In this document: one piece after another, positions 1 through 9,610 of the stretch | Position numbering within the stretch: the first letter of the stretch is position 1 | Layout: each line of letters begins with the position of its first letter | Assembly (NCBI GenBank): GCA_023411615.1 | Contig: JAEYOR010000035.1 | Location: 1 to 62,060 of the forward strand | DNA: 62,060 bases | Origin: Actinomycetes bacterium | GTDB taxonomy: Bacteria; Actinomycetota; Actinomycetes; Actinomycetales; Demequinaceae | Direction of reading: 5' to 3' | The notes under the pieces: model-generated | Databases searched by the model: none | Told to the model about the DNA's origin: nothing | Seen by the model: only the letters and a program-made list of their open reading frames with translations | Translations under genes and position numbers: made by a program

Positions 1-47
1 GTTGGAGACAATCGGACCCCAACAAGCCGTTTGCGGTGAGCTATTGA
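1..47 (+). other. Possible 3' end of an upstream gene
   Basis: In the third forward frame the window opens with about 14 codons ending in Ser-Tyr and a TGA at 45-47. This could be the C-terminal tail of a gene that starts outside the window. The stretch is too short to identify, and the other two frames give nothing better. The remaining bases up to the stop of the next gene show nothing recognisable. Confidence 0.25.
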
Positions 48-89
48 TGGATCTGGCCGCGACGGGCAGCAGCGCGAGCCGCCAAAGGA

Positions 90-578
90 CTAGGCCGGCT
101 CGGTCACGTCCGCAACATCGGCTCGGACCACGTCAACAAGCGTCGCGGCATCGAGCGTGATCCCCACGCCATGCGCACCGCCGCCAATGCTCACTGAACC
201 GCCACGCTCGGCGATGAGAGCGTCGGCAATCACCGGCCACGGCTCGCCCGTGGGCGCAGGTGTGGCCCCAAACGGGGTGATCGTGCCCCGCTCGTACCCC
301 GTGGCGCTTTGGGCGACGTCTTTATCGGGAAGCGACAACCGACTCACGCCAAGTCGGGCGCGCAGCTTTGGCCAACTGATCTGGCGATCGCCCGGCACGA
401 GCACCAAGAGGAAGTCGTCATCGCCGCGGCGGATGACGAGCGTCTTGAGGAGGCGGTCCGGCGTGACGCCGCGCGCTGCTGCGGCCTCTTCGAGGGAACC
501 GACGCGGCCGTGCTCCGTCACCTCATGCGTGATCCCCAACTGAGCGACGGCCCGCGTTGCGGGCGTATCAGCGTTCAT
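90..578 (-). CDS. YbaK/EbsC-type aminoacyl-tRNA deacylase
   Basis: A protein of about 162 aa of the YbaK/ProX superfamily, which hydrolyses mischarged tRNAs such as Cys-tRNA(Pro) in the cytoplasm. Family features visible are the N-terminal TPATRAVAQLG helix, the LLKTLVIR strand with its conserved lysine, the LVPGDRQISWPKLRA segment and a late Gly-rich SVSIGGGAHGVGI loop. The ATG at 578 is chosen because the family normally begins just before this TPAT segment; an upstream in-frame extension to 629 looks spurious. It stands alone, divergent from the FKBP gene. Substrate specificity cannot be read from the sequence. Confidence 0.85.
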   Translation of the reverse strand: MNADTPATRAVAQLGITHEVTEHGRVGSLEEAAAARGVTPDRLLKTLVIRRGDDDFLLVLVPGDRQISWPKLRARLGVSRLSLPDKDVAQSATGYERGTITPFGATPAPTGEPWPVIADALIAERGGSVSIGGGAHGVGITLDAATLVDVVRADVADVTEPA

Positions 579-670
579 GTCCGCCTCAACACTGCCGCCC
601 GTCGCCCGCTTCCCGCAGGCGCGGCGCACCCTCGTCCCATAGGCTGGCGTGAAGCCAACCGAGGAGAGCC

Positions 671-1072
671 ATGACTGAGATCGCCCTGCCCACTATTACG
701 CGTGATGCGGACGGCACTCCGTCCATCGACTTCTCGGGCGCTGTGTTGCCGGAGGGGCTCGTTGTCGAGGTGCTCGAGCCGGGCACTGGCGAGCAGGTCG
801 CCGAGGGCAACTCGATCACTGTCCACTACTCAGGATGGCTGTGGGACGGCGCACTCTTCGATTCCTCATGGAGCAGAGGCGAGCCGATCTCCTTTGTCCT
901 CGCGCGCGGTTCGCTCATCGAGGGCTGGGTCGCTGGGCTCGTGGGTCAGCCGGTGGGGTCAAAGGTGCTGCTCGTCATCCCGTCCGAGATGGGCTACGGC
1001 AACCGTGGCGTGGGCCCCATCCCTCCGGGCGCCACGCTCGTGTTCGTGATTGACGTCCTCGCCGCGTCCTAA
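671..1072 (+). CDS. FKBP-type peptidyl-prolyl cis-trans isomerase
   Basis: A 133-aa single-domain FKBP. Visible family signatures are VLEPGTGEQVAEGNSITVHY near the start of the domain, GWLWDGALFDSSW, then the substrate-pocket strand IEGWVAGLVGQPVGSKVLLVIP, a YGNRG loop and the closing PPGATLVFVIDVL. It catalyses proline isomerisation during protein folding. There is no signal peptide, so it is probably cytoplasmic. A GAGGAGAG ribosome-binding site lies directly before the ATG. Its stop overlaps the stop of the convergent pseudouridine synthase gene by 4 nt. Confidence 0.92.
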   Translation: MTEIALPTITRDADGTPSIDFSGAVLPEGLVVEVLEPGTGEQVAEGNSITVHYSGWLWDGALFDSSWSRGEPISFVLARGSLIEGWVAGLVGQPVGSKVLLVIPSEMGYGNRGVGPIPPGATLVFVIDVLAAS

Positions 1073-1992
1073 GCGCCGCGCGAGGGCCAATCGAGCCTGA
1101 TCGTGCTCGTGTAGTCGCGGTCCTCACCCGTGATCGGGTCCGTGAAGCGGAGCCGCCGCGCCACAAGGCGTAGCGGGTCGGAGAAGTCGCCAGGCTCAAC
1201 CGTCAGCGCCTCGGGGTAGAGAGAGTCACCCACAATCGGCAGGCCGACGCCGGCTATGTGGACGCGCAACTGGTGAGTCATGCCGGTACGGGGAGTGAGG
1301 CGGTAACGCGCGTACTCTCCGTGGACCTCCACCACCTCGATGAGTGTCTCCGCGTTGGGCTCGCCGGGCACCACCTCCGCCTGCAGCCGATCCCGACGCT
1401 TCTCGATGCGGTTGACCACCTGGCGCGGAAACTCAAGCGAAGCGTCGTACCGGGCGATGGCCTCGTACTCCTTATGCGCGAGCCCTGCCTGAAAGACGCC
1501 CGCGTATGCGCCGCGATATTCGCGCCGGGTGGTGAAGACGAGCACCCCAGCCGTGAGGCGGTCAAGCCGGTGGGCGGGGGCGAGTTCGGGCAGGTTGAGC
1601 ATGACGCGGGCCTTGATGAGCGCCGTCTCTTGCACATGCGCCCCGCGCGGGGTGGTCGCCATGAAGTGGGGTTTGTCGACCACCACCACGTGCTCATCCG
1701 CATCGAGAACCGTGAGCGGGAACGGCACCGGCTCCTCGGGCGCGAGCGGGCGGTGAAACCACACAAAGGTGTGCGGCGCAAACGGCTCGCTGCCGTCGAG
1801 CGAGCGTCCGTCCTTGTCGACAAAGGTGCCTGCGGCCAGCATGTCCGCCACCCCAGCGCGGGCGGGCAGACGGCTGTGCAGGAAGTCGCCCATCGTCGCC
1901 CAAGCCCGGGCGTCCGCGCCGCCGACGCCGGGCGTGCGAATCCACGCAGCGTCGAGTCCGTGCCGCTGCGGCAATGGCGAGCGCGGCGGCAT
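1069..1992 (-). CDS. RluA-family RNA pseudouridine synthase
   Basis: A 307-aa RluA-type enzyme that isomerises uridines in rRNA or tRNA to pseudouridine. The catalytic-Asp motif is HRLDRLTAGVLV near residue 140; the upstream VVDKPHFMATTPRG strand and the downstream MTHQLRVHIAGVGLPIVGDSLY block are standard for the family. The N-terminal part of about 85 residues is less conserved and may help recognise RNA. The target base cannot be predicted. It is convergent with, and overlaps by 4 nt, the FKBP gene. Confidence 0.9.
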   Translation of the reverse strand: MPPRSPLPQRHGLDAAWIRTPGVGGADARAWATMGDFLHSRLPARAGVADMLAAGTFVDKDGRSLDGSEPFAPHTFVWFHRPLAPEEPVPFPLTVLDADEHVVVVDKPHFMATTPRGAHVQETALIKARVMLNLPELAPAHRLDRLTAGVLVFTTRREYRGAYAGVFQAGLAHKEYEAIARYDASLEFPRQVVNRIEKRRDRLQAEVVPGEPNAETLIEVVEVHGEYARYRLTPRTGMTHQLRVHIAGVGLPIVGDSLYPEALTVEPGDFSDPLRLVARRLRFTDPITGEDRDYTSTIRLDWPSRGA

Positions 1993-2051
1993 TAGTCCGC
2001 CAATGCGTGGCGAGTTGTGGTCACGCTCTGCATCGTACGGAGCCAGCGGAC

Positions 2052-4433
2052 CTACTCGCGCTGCGCATGGCCGCGCCGGCCACGACGGATGAGCATGGCG
2101 CCCACGCCCACCAGGGCAAGGGCAGCCGCCGCGATGAGGCCGACGCTGGGGCCGGGCCCCGTTTGCGGAAGCGCGCCATAGACGGTGAAGCTCCGGGCAA
2201 ACACGCCGGACTGAGCACCGCGCACTTCGAGAGTGTGCGCGCCTGGTGGGGTGCTCGCGGGAATCGTCACCGTGGCGGAGAAGGTGCCGCTAGCGTCGGC
2301 CGTCACCGTTGCAAGCTGGACGGGCGTGGACAGAAGCCATATCTCCAGAGCCTCGCCGGATTGGTAGCCAGCCCCATTGAGGGTGATGGTGTCGCCGGGG
2401 CTAGACCCTGGCGGCGCGTCGAGGGATTCGGGAGTGTCAACCCAGCGCGCATACAGCGTCATGTGATCGTCGATGGAGCTGAGGTTCACGCGGTTGCCGC
2501 CCGCGGGAGCGTCGTACCAACCCGCATAGTCGAAGGTGGGCCGGTCCGGCAGTGAGGGCGGCGACAGTGGATCGCCTGCCGGCATCTCAATCGAGGCGGG
2601 TGCGGTGCCGATTCCACCTGTATCAAAGGAAACGCGCACGAGCGCGACAAGGGTCGAGACAGGCCAGTCTCCGGGGTCAAAACCCGCTGCGCCCTTGTAG
2701 TAGTAGATGGTGGTGCCGTTCACGTGTGCCCAGTCCGCATCCAACGTGGGCTCATCACCGTCAAAGAAGGCCCAGGTGAGCGGGACGCCACCAAGCGCAT
2801 CCGTACCGATGTACGTGATTGAGAACGGCACCCGGAACGTGGTGAGGTCGAGGCCCGCGAAAGCCCCCGCCTCGATGGTCCTCACTGTGTCCGGCAACGT
2901 CACGGAACTGCGCACGCCGCCCAGCGCTGAATACGAACACGCATTGACCTCAACGTGCGTCACCGGCATCTCGACAGCCTTGATCGTCACTCGCTCGGGG
3001 ACCACGATGTCATCGGCTACAGCTGGCAGGCACCTGACCAGCGAAGCCTCGTACGGGCTCGTGGTGAGGACCCGAAACTCCATCCCGTTGATCACCACGG
3101 TGTCGCCCACGTTTGGAGGGGGCCCAGCCACGACGGTGAGGCTCCGCGACACTGATGCCGATTGCGCACCGCGTGCCTCAAGTGTGTCCGGCCCTGCGCT
3201 AACGGAATACGGAACGGTGACGGTAGTGGCAAAGGTGCCGTCAGAGTCGGCCGTCAGCGTGGCCAGCAACACGGGCGCGGCGAGCAGCCACAATTCCACA
3301 TCTTCGTTCGCTTGGAAGCCCGCTCCGCTCACACTGATTGCGTCGCCCTGCTCGGCAGTGGCGGGTGCGGTGAGGGACTCGGGGGTATCAACCCAGCGGG
3401 CGTACAAAGTGGTGTGATTCGCTACCGTGGCCGTGGCAAAGCTCCACGCCGTGCCGCCCGTGGGCGCATCAAACCACCCGACAAAGTCGAAGGTGGGCCG
3501 GGCGCCGAGCGTGGGTGCGGTGGTTGTCGAGCCGGTCGGTACATCAACGGGTGCGGGTGGCGTGACGTGGCCACCCGTATCAAACGTTACCTTCACCATC
3601 TGGGTGATGGTCGAGTCGGGAAACACAAAGAGATCGGCAAACTCGAAGCCCGCGGCGCCCGCGTAGTAATAGACATTCACGATGTCGATCGTCGAGGCCC
3701 CGCTTGGCCAATCGGGCAAAGCCCCCTCGAAAAATACCGATTGCAAGTAGTCCGTGCCGAAAGCGTCGGCGGCGATCGTCGTCACTGATGCGGGAATGCG
3801 CACGTCGTACATTGCGTCGACCTGGAGCGCTCGCGGCCCGATCTCAATGACCCCATCGGGAATCGTCAGGCCCTGGAAGTTATTGCCCTCGAATGACTCT
3901 TCTCCGAGAACGACTCCGGTACCGGAGACTGAGAACGATGTCATCAAGTTCGCGGCAAAGGCGCGGTACGGAACCTCTGTCACGCCGGCTGGCAGATGCA
4001 CTTCTTGGAGGTGGTTGTTGGCGAATGAGCTTGAGCCGATCGATTCCAAGCCGTCGCCAAGCGACACCGAAGCGAGTTCCAGATTCTGAAACGCGCCCGC
4101 GCCGACGCTCCGGACGCTGTCCGGGATGGTGACGGACGTGCGCGACGAGCCGATCTTGCTGCGGTGACAGGCCTCGTCCGCAATGGCGACAACGTCCATC
4201 TCGATCCCCGCAACCGCGACGCGATCGGGGATGACGATGTCCGAGCCCACAGTGGCGAGGCATTGCGTGAGTGTTGCGCCTGCTGACGGATTGGCGGGGT
4301 CGCCCTGAAACGAAAAGTCGCCGACGTTGACCGAGGTGGGAGCGGCCACGGTGGGCACCGGTGTCGCCAGCACGAGCACCACGGCCACGGCGCTCGCGGC
4401 CACAGCGGCGGTGGCACGTGAGGAGCGGGGCAT
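2052..4433 (-). CDS. Sortase-anchored surface protein with duplicated LRR_5/InlB-B/Ig-like modules
   Basis: A 793-aa secreted protein. The N-terminus has basic residues, a hydrophobic stretch and an Ala-x-Ala signal-peptidase site. A BspA-like leucine-rich repeat region follows, with recurrent 'IPDSVRSVGAGAF'-type units, then an InlB-B (Listeria-Bacteroides) repeat (KVTFDTGG ... GWFDAPTGG ... LYARWVDTP) and an Ig-like domain. The whole set then recurs in a second, shorter copy. The C-terminus has LPQTG at about residue 755, a hydrophobic helix and a positively charged tail, so sortase should attach it to peptidoglycan. Such modules are typical of adhesion or surface recognition, but the ligand is unknown. 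It lies between unrelated genes. Confidence 0.88.
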   Translation of the reverse strand: MPRSSRATAAVAASAVAVVLVLATPVPTVAAPTSVNVGDFSFQGDPANPSAGATLTQCLATVGSDIVIPDRVAVAGIEMDVVAIADEACHRSKIGSSRTSVTIPDSVRSVGAGAFQNLELASVSLGDGLESIGSSSFANNHLQEVHLPAGVTEVPYRAFAANLMTSFSVSGTGVVLGEESFEGNNFQGLTIPDGVIEIGPRALQVDAMYDVRIPASVTTIAADAFGTDYLQSVFFEGALPDWPSGASTIDIVNVYYYAGAAGFEFADLFVFPDSTITQMVKVTFDTGGHVTPPAPVDVPTGSTTTAPTLGARPTFDFVGWFDAPTGGTAWSFATATVANHTTLYARWVDTPESLTAPATAEQGDAISVSGAGFQANEDVELWLLAAPVLLATLTADSDGTFATTVTVPYSVSAGPDTLEARGAQSASVSRSLTVVAGPPPNVGDTVVINGMEFRVLTTSPYEASLVRCLPAVADDIVVPERVTIKAVEMPVTHVEVNACSYSALGGVRSSVTLPDTVRTIEAGAFAGLDLTTFRVPFSITYIGTDALGGVPLTWAFFDGDEPTLDADWAHVNGTTIYYYKGAAGFDPGDWPVSTLVALVRVSFDTGGIGTAPASIEMPAGDPLSPPSLPDRPTFDYAGWYDAPAGGNRVNLSSIDDHMTLYARWVDTPESLDAPPGSSPGDTITLNGAGYQSGEALEIWLLSTPVQLATVTADASGTFSATVTIPASTPPGAHTLEVRGAQSGVFARSFTVYGALPQTGPGPSVGLIAAAALALVGVGAMLIRRGRRGHAQRE

Positions 4434-4510
4434 GGGGCCTCGTAATCGGCAGGGTCCAGGGACTTTGTGGAACCTTAGCGGTGGCTGGCGCGGTGGGCAA
4501 CAATGAAGCC

Positions 4511-4939
4511 ATGAACGGCTACCAGATCACCCAGATCGGCTCTCTCGATTCCTGGCACGACCACATAGGCGGCTTCCGCCCCGAATCCACCTGGGCTGGC
4601 CGACGCGTTGTCGACCACGAGCTGACAATGCAGTACATCGGAATGACGGCAAACGCTTTGCTTCCCGGCGATCAGGCAGGTTATTGGCACACCCACTCGC
4701 GCGTGGAGGAACTCTATGTGTTTCTTGAGGGGCGCGGGCAAATGGCACTTGACGATGAGATCGTCGACGTGGGCCCCGGTACGTGCGTACGCGTAGGTCA
4801 ACACGTGTGGCGCACGTGGCGCGCGCACCCGGACTCGCCGGGTGAACTGCGGTGGCTTTGCATTCGCGCGGGAGGTTATGAGTTGCCGCACCTTCCCGAC
4901 GATGGCCAGCGTAACAATGAGCGGCCCATGCCGTGGTGA
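4511..4939 (+). CDS. Small cupin-domain protein
   Basis: A 142-aa single-cupin protein. The first cupin motif is seen as YWHTHSRVEELYVFLEGRG (HxH plus downstream Glu) and the second near GPGTCVRVGQHVWRTWRAHP, consistent with a divalent-metal site. The ATG at 4511 is preferred over the longer reading frame because the extra N-terminus is basic and Arg-rich and would overlap the divergent surface-protein start. The substrate is unknown; cupins of this size include sugar isomerases, dioxygenases and small-molecule sensors. Confidence 0.75.
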   Translation: MNGYQITQIGSLDSWHDHIGGFRPESTWAGRRVVDHELTMQYIGMTANALLPGDQAGYWHTHSRVEELYVFLEGRGQMALDDEIVDVGPGTCVRVGQHVWRTWRAHPDSPGELRWLCIRAGGYELPHLPDDGQRNNERPMPW

Positions 4940-5003
4940 AAGCCACCACAGCAATGTCTGAAAACCGCTAGCGCCCACTCCCTCCACCAGGCACGCTGGT
5001 CTC

Positions 5004-6548
5004 ATGACCGCCGCGCCTTTGGACCACGCCACGTGCTACCGAGCCTCGTCAGGCCGTGACGCACGCTTCGACGGCCAGTTCGTCATGGCAGTGCGCACCA
5101 CTGGCATCTACTGCCGCCCCAGCTGCCCGGCACGCAAGCCCAAGCCAACCAACGTTGAATTCTTTCGCACGTCTGCGGCGGCGCACCTTGCTGGATATCG
5201 CGCATGCAAACGGTGCCTTCCCGAGGCTGTCCCAGGCAGTCCCGAATGGTCGGTGCGCGAGGACGTCGCGGCGCGCGCGATGCGCCTCATCTCCGAGGGC
5301 GTGGTGGACCGCGAGGGAGTCTCCGGACTCGCCTCGCGCCTCGGCTACTCAGAGCGTCACCTAGGCCGTGCGCTCATCGCGGAACTAGGAGCGGGCCCAC
5401 TCGCCCTCGCCCGCGCTCAGCGCGCCCAGAACGCCCGCCGCCTCCTGGTGGGGACGGACCTTTCCATGGCGGACGTCGCCTTTGGCGCGGGCTTCGCCTC
5501 CATCCGCCAGTTCAACGACACGATTGCCGAGGTGTTCGGGATGACGCCAAGCGCCGTGCGCGCCACGGCACGACGGGTCGAGCAGGCCTCGCGCGGCGGT
5601 CTAGACCGTAGCGGCAAAGCGGACGACGCTCCCCGCGGCACCCGCGTCACCGTGCGGCTTGCCGCCCGCGAACCTTTCGACGGAGCGGGTGTCTTGGAAT
5701 GGCTTGCCACCCGCGCGATCCCCGGCATCGAAAGGGTCGACGACGGCGTCTACGTGAGATCCGTGATGCTTGCACGCGGGCCAGCCATGCTCGCGATCGC
5801 CCCAGAGGCGGCCGGAATCGAGGTCACGGCGGAGCTCACCGCGCTGGCTGATTTGCCCGAGGCCCTCTCCCGCGCCCGCAGGCTCTTTGACCTCGACGCC
5901 GACCCCCACCTCATCAACGCTGCCTTGGCCGATGCATCCCAGGACTATCCGGCCCTGCGCGCCGAACTTGAGGCCAACCCGGGCACGCGAATTCCGGGCG
6001 CACTCGAACCCGCCGAGATGGTGGTGCGCGCGATCCTTGGCCAACAAGTGACCGTCGCCGCCGCTCGTACTGCTCTCACACGTCTTATCGGCGAGACGGC
6101 TACTCCACTTCCTCACCACGCCTCACGGCCGGGGGTGACGCACGCCTTCCCCGACGCCGCGTCGGTCGCGGCGGCCGCAGCGTCGGACGTAGTGAGGGGA
6201 CCGGCCGCCCGTAAACGAGCCCTTGCCACCGCATGCACCGCGATCGCCGCGGGCGAGGTGAGACTCGACCCCGGCGCAACCCGAGAGGAACTGACGTCGT
6301 CACTCGAGAAGCTCCCCGGCATCGGCCCGTGGACATCGAATTACGTCGCCTTCCGCGTGCTCGGCAGTGCCGACGTGTTTCTCACCGGTGATGTCGCAGT
6401 CCGCAACGGGGCGGCGCGGCTTGGCCTGCCAGCCGAGCCCCGCGCGTTGCTCGCAGCGACCGCACCGTTTGCGCCCTGGCGCTCCTACCTGATGCTCCAT
6501 CTGTGGCGCGCTGCTGCTCGCCCTGTCTCCCCCGGAGGTACCGCATGA
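5004..6548 (+). CDS. AdaA-AlkA fusion: methyl-phosphotriester sensor, AraC HTH and 3-methyladenine glycosylase
   Basis: A 514-aa three-part protein. Residues 1-75 form the Ada zinc domain with its four cysteines (GIYCRPSCPA and RACKRCLPE), which accepts methyl groups from DNA phosphotriesters. Residues of about 85-185 form an AraC-type helix-turn-helix. The C-terminal 300 residues are AlkA: an N-terminal AlkA domain, then helix-hairpin-helix LEKLPGIGPWTSNY and the catalytic-Asp strand DVFLTGDVAVR. It therefore both senses methylation damage and excises alkylated bases. Its stop overlaps the ATG of the Ogt gene (ATGA), so the two are translationally coupled. This AdaA-AlkA arrangement is known in actinobacteria. 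Confidence 0.93.
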   Translation: MTAAPLDHATCYRASSGRDARFDGQFVMAVRTTGIYCRPSCPARKPKPTNVEFFRTSAAAHLAGYRACKRCLPEAVPGSPEWSVREDVAARAMRLISEGVVDREGVSGLASRLGYSERHLGRALIAELGAGPLALARAQRAQNARRLLVGTDLSMADVAFGAGFASIRQFNDTIAEVFGMTPSAVRATARRVEQASRGGLDRSGKADDAPRGTRVTVRLAAREPFDGAGVLEWLATRAIPGIERVDDGVYVRSVMLARGPAMLAIAPEAAGIEVTAELTALADLPEALSRARRLFDLDADPHLINAALADASQDYPALRAELEANPGTRIPGALEPAEMVVRAILGQQVTVAAARTALTRLIGETATPLPHHASRPGVTHAFPDAASVAAAAASDVVRGPAARKRALATACTAIAAGEVRLDPGATREELTSSLEKLPGIGPWTSNYVAFRVLGSADVFLTGDVAVRNGAARLGLPAEPRALLAATAPFAPWRSYLMLHLWRAAARPVSPGGTA

Positions 6549-7075
6549 CAACCCTGATCTCGCCGCGCCCGGCGACCGTGCCGGCCGCTCTCACGTGGCA
6601 GGTCCTCGACACTCCCGATGGCCCGTTCGCAGTGGTCGAGACCGCAGCAGACAGCGTGATCGCCGCCGGGTGGACGGATGACGCCGACGCTCTGCTCAGG
6701 CGGTCTCGGCTCGCCGGGTCTGCCATGGAGGAGGGCCGGGTGAACGCTGCCGCCGCAGTCGACGCGTACTACTCGGGGGACCTCGACGCACCACTGCGGG
6801 TGCCAGTCCACGACCGCTCGGGCGGCTTTGGCGCCCAGGTGCGTACCGCCCTCCGGGACATCCCCCCAGGTGAGGTGCGCCGCTACGGCGACGTTGCGGC
6901 CGCTCTCGGCAATCCCCGCGCGTCACGTGCAGTGGGTGCAGCATGCGGTGCCAACACGGCCGCGCTCTTTGTGCCGTGCCACAGGGTGATCGGCGCCTCG
7001 GGTGCACTCACAGGATTCGCCTGGGGCGTCGACGTGAAGCGGGCCCTCTTGGAGCGGGAGGGCGCCCTCGCGTGA
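6545..7075 (+). CDS. ogt: Methylated-DNA-[protein]-cysteine S-methyltransferase
   Basis: A protein of about 176 aa that transfers methyl groups from O6-methylguanine to its own cysteine. The active site is FVPCHRVIG, followed by the family's conserved ALTGFAWG segment; the wing region GEVRRYGDVAAALGNPRASRAVG is also present. The ATG at 6545 overlaps the upstream stop by 4 nt, making a two-gene alkylation-repair operon that the AdaA part upstream probably activates (inference from the Ada family). Confidence 0.94.
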   Translation: MTTLISPRPATVPAALTWQVLDTPDGPFAVVETAADSVIAAGWTDDADALLRRSRLAGSAMEEGRVNAAAAVDAYYSGDLDAPLRVPVHDRSGGFGAQVRTALRDIPPGEVRRYGDVAAALGNPRASRAVGAACGANTAALFVPCHRVIGASGALTGFAWGVDVKRALLEREGALA

Positions 7076-7099
7076 GTTGAGGATCGACCGCCCCGCCGC

Positions 7100-9553
7100 C
7101 TACCCCATCGTGACGGTGAGCACGGCGCCGTCGGCCAGCGCCTCGACCGGCACAAGCGCGCCGCGGCCCGCAGCCCTAGCGTCGGCCACTTCAACGCCGT
7201 CGATGGTGACGGAACTGACGCCCGTCGCCGTGCCCGACTCGTTGACCACGTTGATGGTGAGGTCCATGTCGCGGAAGCGGCGGCGCACCTGGAAACCGTC
7301 CCAGCCTTCGGGCAGGCACGGGTCGATCCGCAGGCCGGCGAGCTCGGGTCGCACGCCCAAGATGTACTGCGTGACACCCACGTAGGACCAGGATGCGGTT
7401 CCGGTGAGCCACGGGTTGCGAGCCTGGCCAAAGCGCGGCGAGGTGGGCCCGTGGGTGAACTGGCAGTAGACGTACGGTTCCACTTGGTGGATCTCGGCGG
7501 AGTCGTTGTAACGCGCGGGCAGGTAGGAGCGGTAGTACTCGTAGGCGCGGTCGCCGCGGCCCAGGATGCCCTCGGCGACGATGGTCCATGAGTTCGCGTG
7601 GCAGAAGATGCCGCCGTTCTCCTTGTGGCCAACCGGGAACACAAGGAGCGACAGGCCGACGCCGGGCACCTCCTTGGTGTGCGGCGGGTGGCACAGCGCA
7701 ACGCCGTGCTCGGTGGCGAGGTGCTCGTACACGGCATCCATCGCGCCCACGGCACGAGCGCCGGGAACGACACCCGAGATCGCGGCCCACACGTTGGGCT
7801 CGAGGTAGATCTTGCCTTCGTCGAGCTCGGCCGAGCCGAGCTTGGCGCCGGTGGCGGAGATGCCGCGGATGTACCACTCGCCATCCCACGCATTCTCAAG
7901 GACAGGCTGGAGCCCCTCCAAGACAGAGCGGGCCCACGCAGCGTCCTCATCACGACCAGTCTGCTCGGCGAGCTCCGCGACAACCCGGCAGCCGTTCGCC
8001 ATGAGGAAGGTCGAGAACATCGACTCACCCGTGGTGCCAAACTGCAAGCAGTCGTTCCAGTCAGCCTGCAGGCCCTGAACAAGGCCGTTGTTGCCGAGGT
8101 GCGCGAGAGAGAACTCAATCGCGCGGCGCAGGTGAGCGAAAACAGTCGCCTCGCCGTGGTCGGCAAACGGCAGCACCTTGTCGAGGTAGGCGACATCACC
8201 GGTCTCGTAGACGAAGTTCGCCACGGTGATCGGCAGCCACAGCGGGTCATCCGAGCGGTACTGCTCCAGCGTCGGCGTCGCCTCCTGGCCCGGCGTGTGG
8301 GTGAGCGGCTTGACGAGCGGCATCGCGCCGCCCTCTTCCGTCTGGCCGGTGAGGATCATGTCGAGCCGCTCGCGCACTGCCTCTGGGATCGCGTGGATGA
8401 CGGCGAGCATGTCCTGCACGGTGTCGCGGTAGCCGAGCCCGTCGCGGTCACCGGCCTCAATGAGGCTGACGCCGCGCGACCAGTTGAAGGTCATGTGGGT
8501 TTGGTACGCATGCCACACGTTGATCATCGAGTTCATCTCGCCGTCGGGCGTGGCGACCTGCAGCGGCGCGAGGAAGTCGCGCCACTCGTCGCGAATCGCT
8601 GCGAGCTCACGCTCAACCGCCTCGGGGGTCCCAAACTCGGCGACGATGTCCCGGCCGGGACGCACCACGGTTCCGTCAAGATCGGTCCATTCGGCGTCGG
8701 GCGCGCCTACGCCCATCATGTAAATGACGTGGCGCGTCTCACCCGGTGCGAGCTCGAGGCGGCCGTGCAGCGAGGAGCAGGCGTTGTCGCCCGTGGTCTC
8801 GGTGCCGGAGCACTCGCCGCGCTCCACCGCGAGGGGCGCGGACTGGGTCCGGTACGCACCAAGGAATACGTCCCGGTCCGTGTCAAAGCCCGCGACCTCC
8901 GCGCCTGCCATCGCAAACCACAAGTCCGAGCTGTGCGTGCGCGTCGAGTTGTAGCGGTGAATCATGCCATCGCTCACGCGGCACACCACCACATACTGCG
9001 AGTACTGGAGGTTCTCGAGGTCCTGGCGGTAGTTCCATTCATTCGACAGTTCCGCGTATGAGAACACGGACACGGTGCGCGGCTGGTCCGTGGTGTTGGT
9101 CACCTTCACCGACCAGTACTCGAAGGCCTGGCCCTGGGGGATGAAGAACGTCGCCTCCGAGTCGATGCCCCGGTAAGACGAGTGGAAGATCGAGTAGCCA
9201 AGGCCATGTCGCACGGACGACGCTTGGGTCGGGCGGCCGTCGGCCGTCGCCTCCTCGCCGTCCCGCCCGCGAAGCGGCTTGCCCACCGGCTGCCAGGACG
9301 CTGACCAGAAGTCGCCATCGGCGTCGTCCCGCAGGTAAACAAAGCGACCCGGCTCGTCCTGGGGCACGCCATTGAAACGGAAGCGGGTGACGCGACCCGT
9401 GCCGCCGGACTTGTAAAACGAATAGCCGCCCGCGCCTTGGGTGATGATGCCGCCGTAGAGGCGTGAGCCCAGGTAGTTCGACCAGCTGCGCGGGGTGTCC
9501 GGGCGGGTGATGACGTACTCGCGGGTCTCGTCGTCAAAGTGGCCGTACTGCAT
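7100..9553 (-). CDS. GH94 disaccharide phosphorylase (cellobiose or chitobiose type)
   Basis: An 817-aa glycoside phosphorylase of family GH94, with the family-typical start YGHFDDETREYVITRPDTP, the NYLG and AGGYSFYKS motifs, a central (alpha/alpha)6 barrel and the catalytic-acid motif ADWNDC near residues 497-502. The C-terminal ILGVRPELAGLRIDPCLP motif is also standard. Such enzymes split a disaccharide with phosphate in the cytosol, giving a sugar 1-phosphate. The N-terminal half (YLRDDADGDFWSASWQPV) resembles N,N'-diacetylchitobiose phosphorylases as much as cellobiose phosphorylases, so the substrate is uncertain; the CebR-like operator upstream favours cellobiose. A GGAGG ribosome-binding site precedes the ATG. 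Confidence 0.9.
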   Translation of the reverse strand: MQYGHFDDETREYVITRPDTPRSWSNYLGSRLYGGIITQGAGGYSFYKSGGTGRVTRFRFNGVPQDEPGRFVYLRDDADGDFWSASWQPVGKPLRGRDGEEATADGRPTQASSVRHGLGYSIFHSSYRGIDSEATFFIPQGQAFEYWSVKVTNTTDQPRTVSVFSYAELSNEWNYRQDLENLQYSQYVVVCRVSDGMIHRYNSTRTHSSDLWFAMAGAEVAGFDTDRDVFLGAYRTQSAPLAVERGECSGTETTGDNACSSLHGRLELAPGETRHVIYMMGVGAPDAEWTDLDGTVVRPGRDIVAEFGTPEAVERELAAIRDEWRDFLAPLQVATPDGEMNSMINVWHAYQTHMTFNWSRGVSLIEAGDRDGLGYRDTVQDMLAVIHAIPEAVRERLDMILTGQTEEGGAMPLVKPLTHTPGQEATPTLEQYRSDDPLWLPITVANFVYETGDVAYLDKVLPFADHGEATVFAHLRRAIEFSLAHLGNNGLVQGLQADWNDCLQFGTTGESMFSTFLMANGCRVVAELAEQTGRDEDAAWARSVLEGLQPVLENAWDGEWYIRGISATGAKLGSAELDEGKIYLEPNVWAAISGVVPGARAVGAMDAVYEHLATEHGVALCHPPHTKEVPGVGLSLLVFPVGHKENGGIFCHANSWTIVAEGILGRGDRAYEYYRSYLPARYNDSAEIHQVEPYVYCQFTHGPTSPRFGQARNPWLTGTASWSYVGVTQYILGVRPELAGLRIDPCLPEGWDGFQVRRRFRDMDLTINVVNESGTATGVSSVTIDGVEVADARAAGRGALVPVEALADGAVLTVTMG

Positions 9554-9610
9554 GGAAAGCCTCCGGGGCGGGTCTAGTGACGTGTCCCGTCACCAGCCTG
9601 CGCCGACGCG

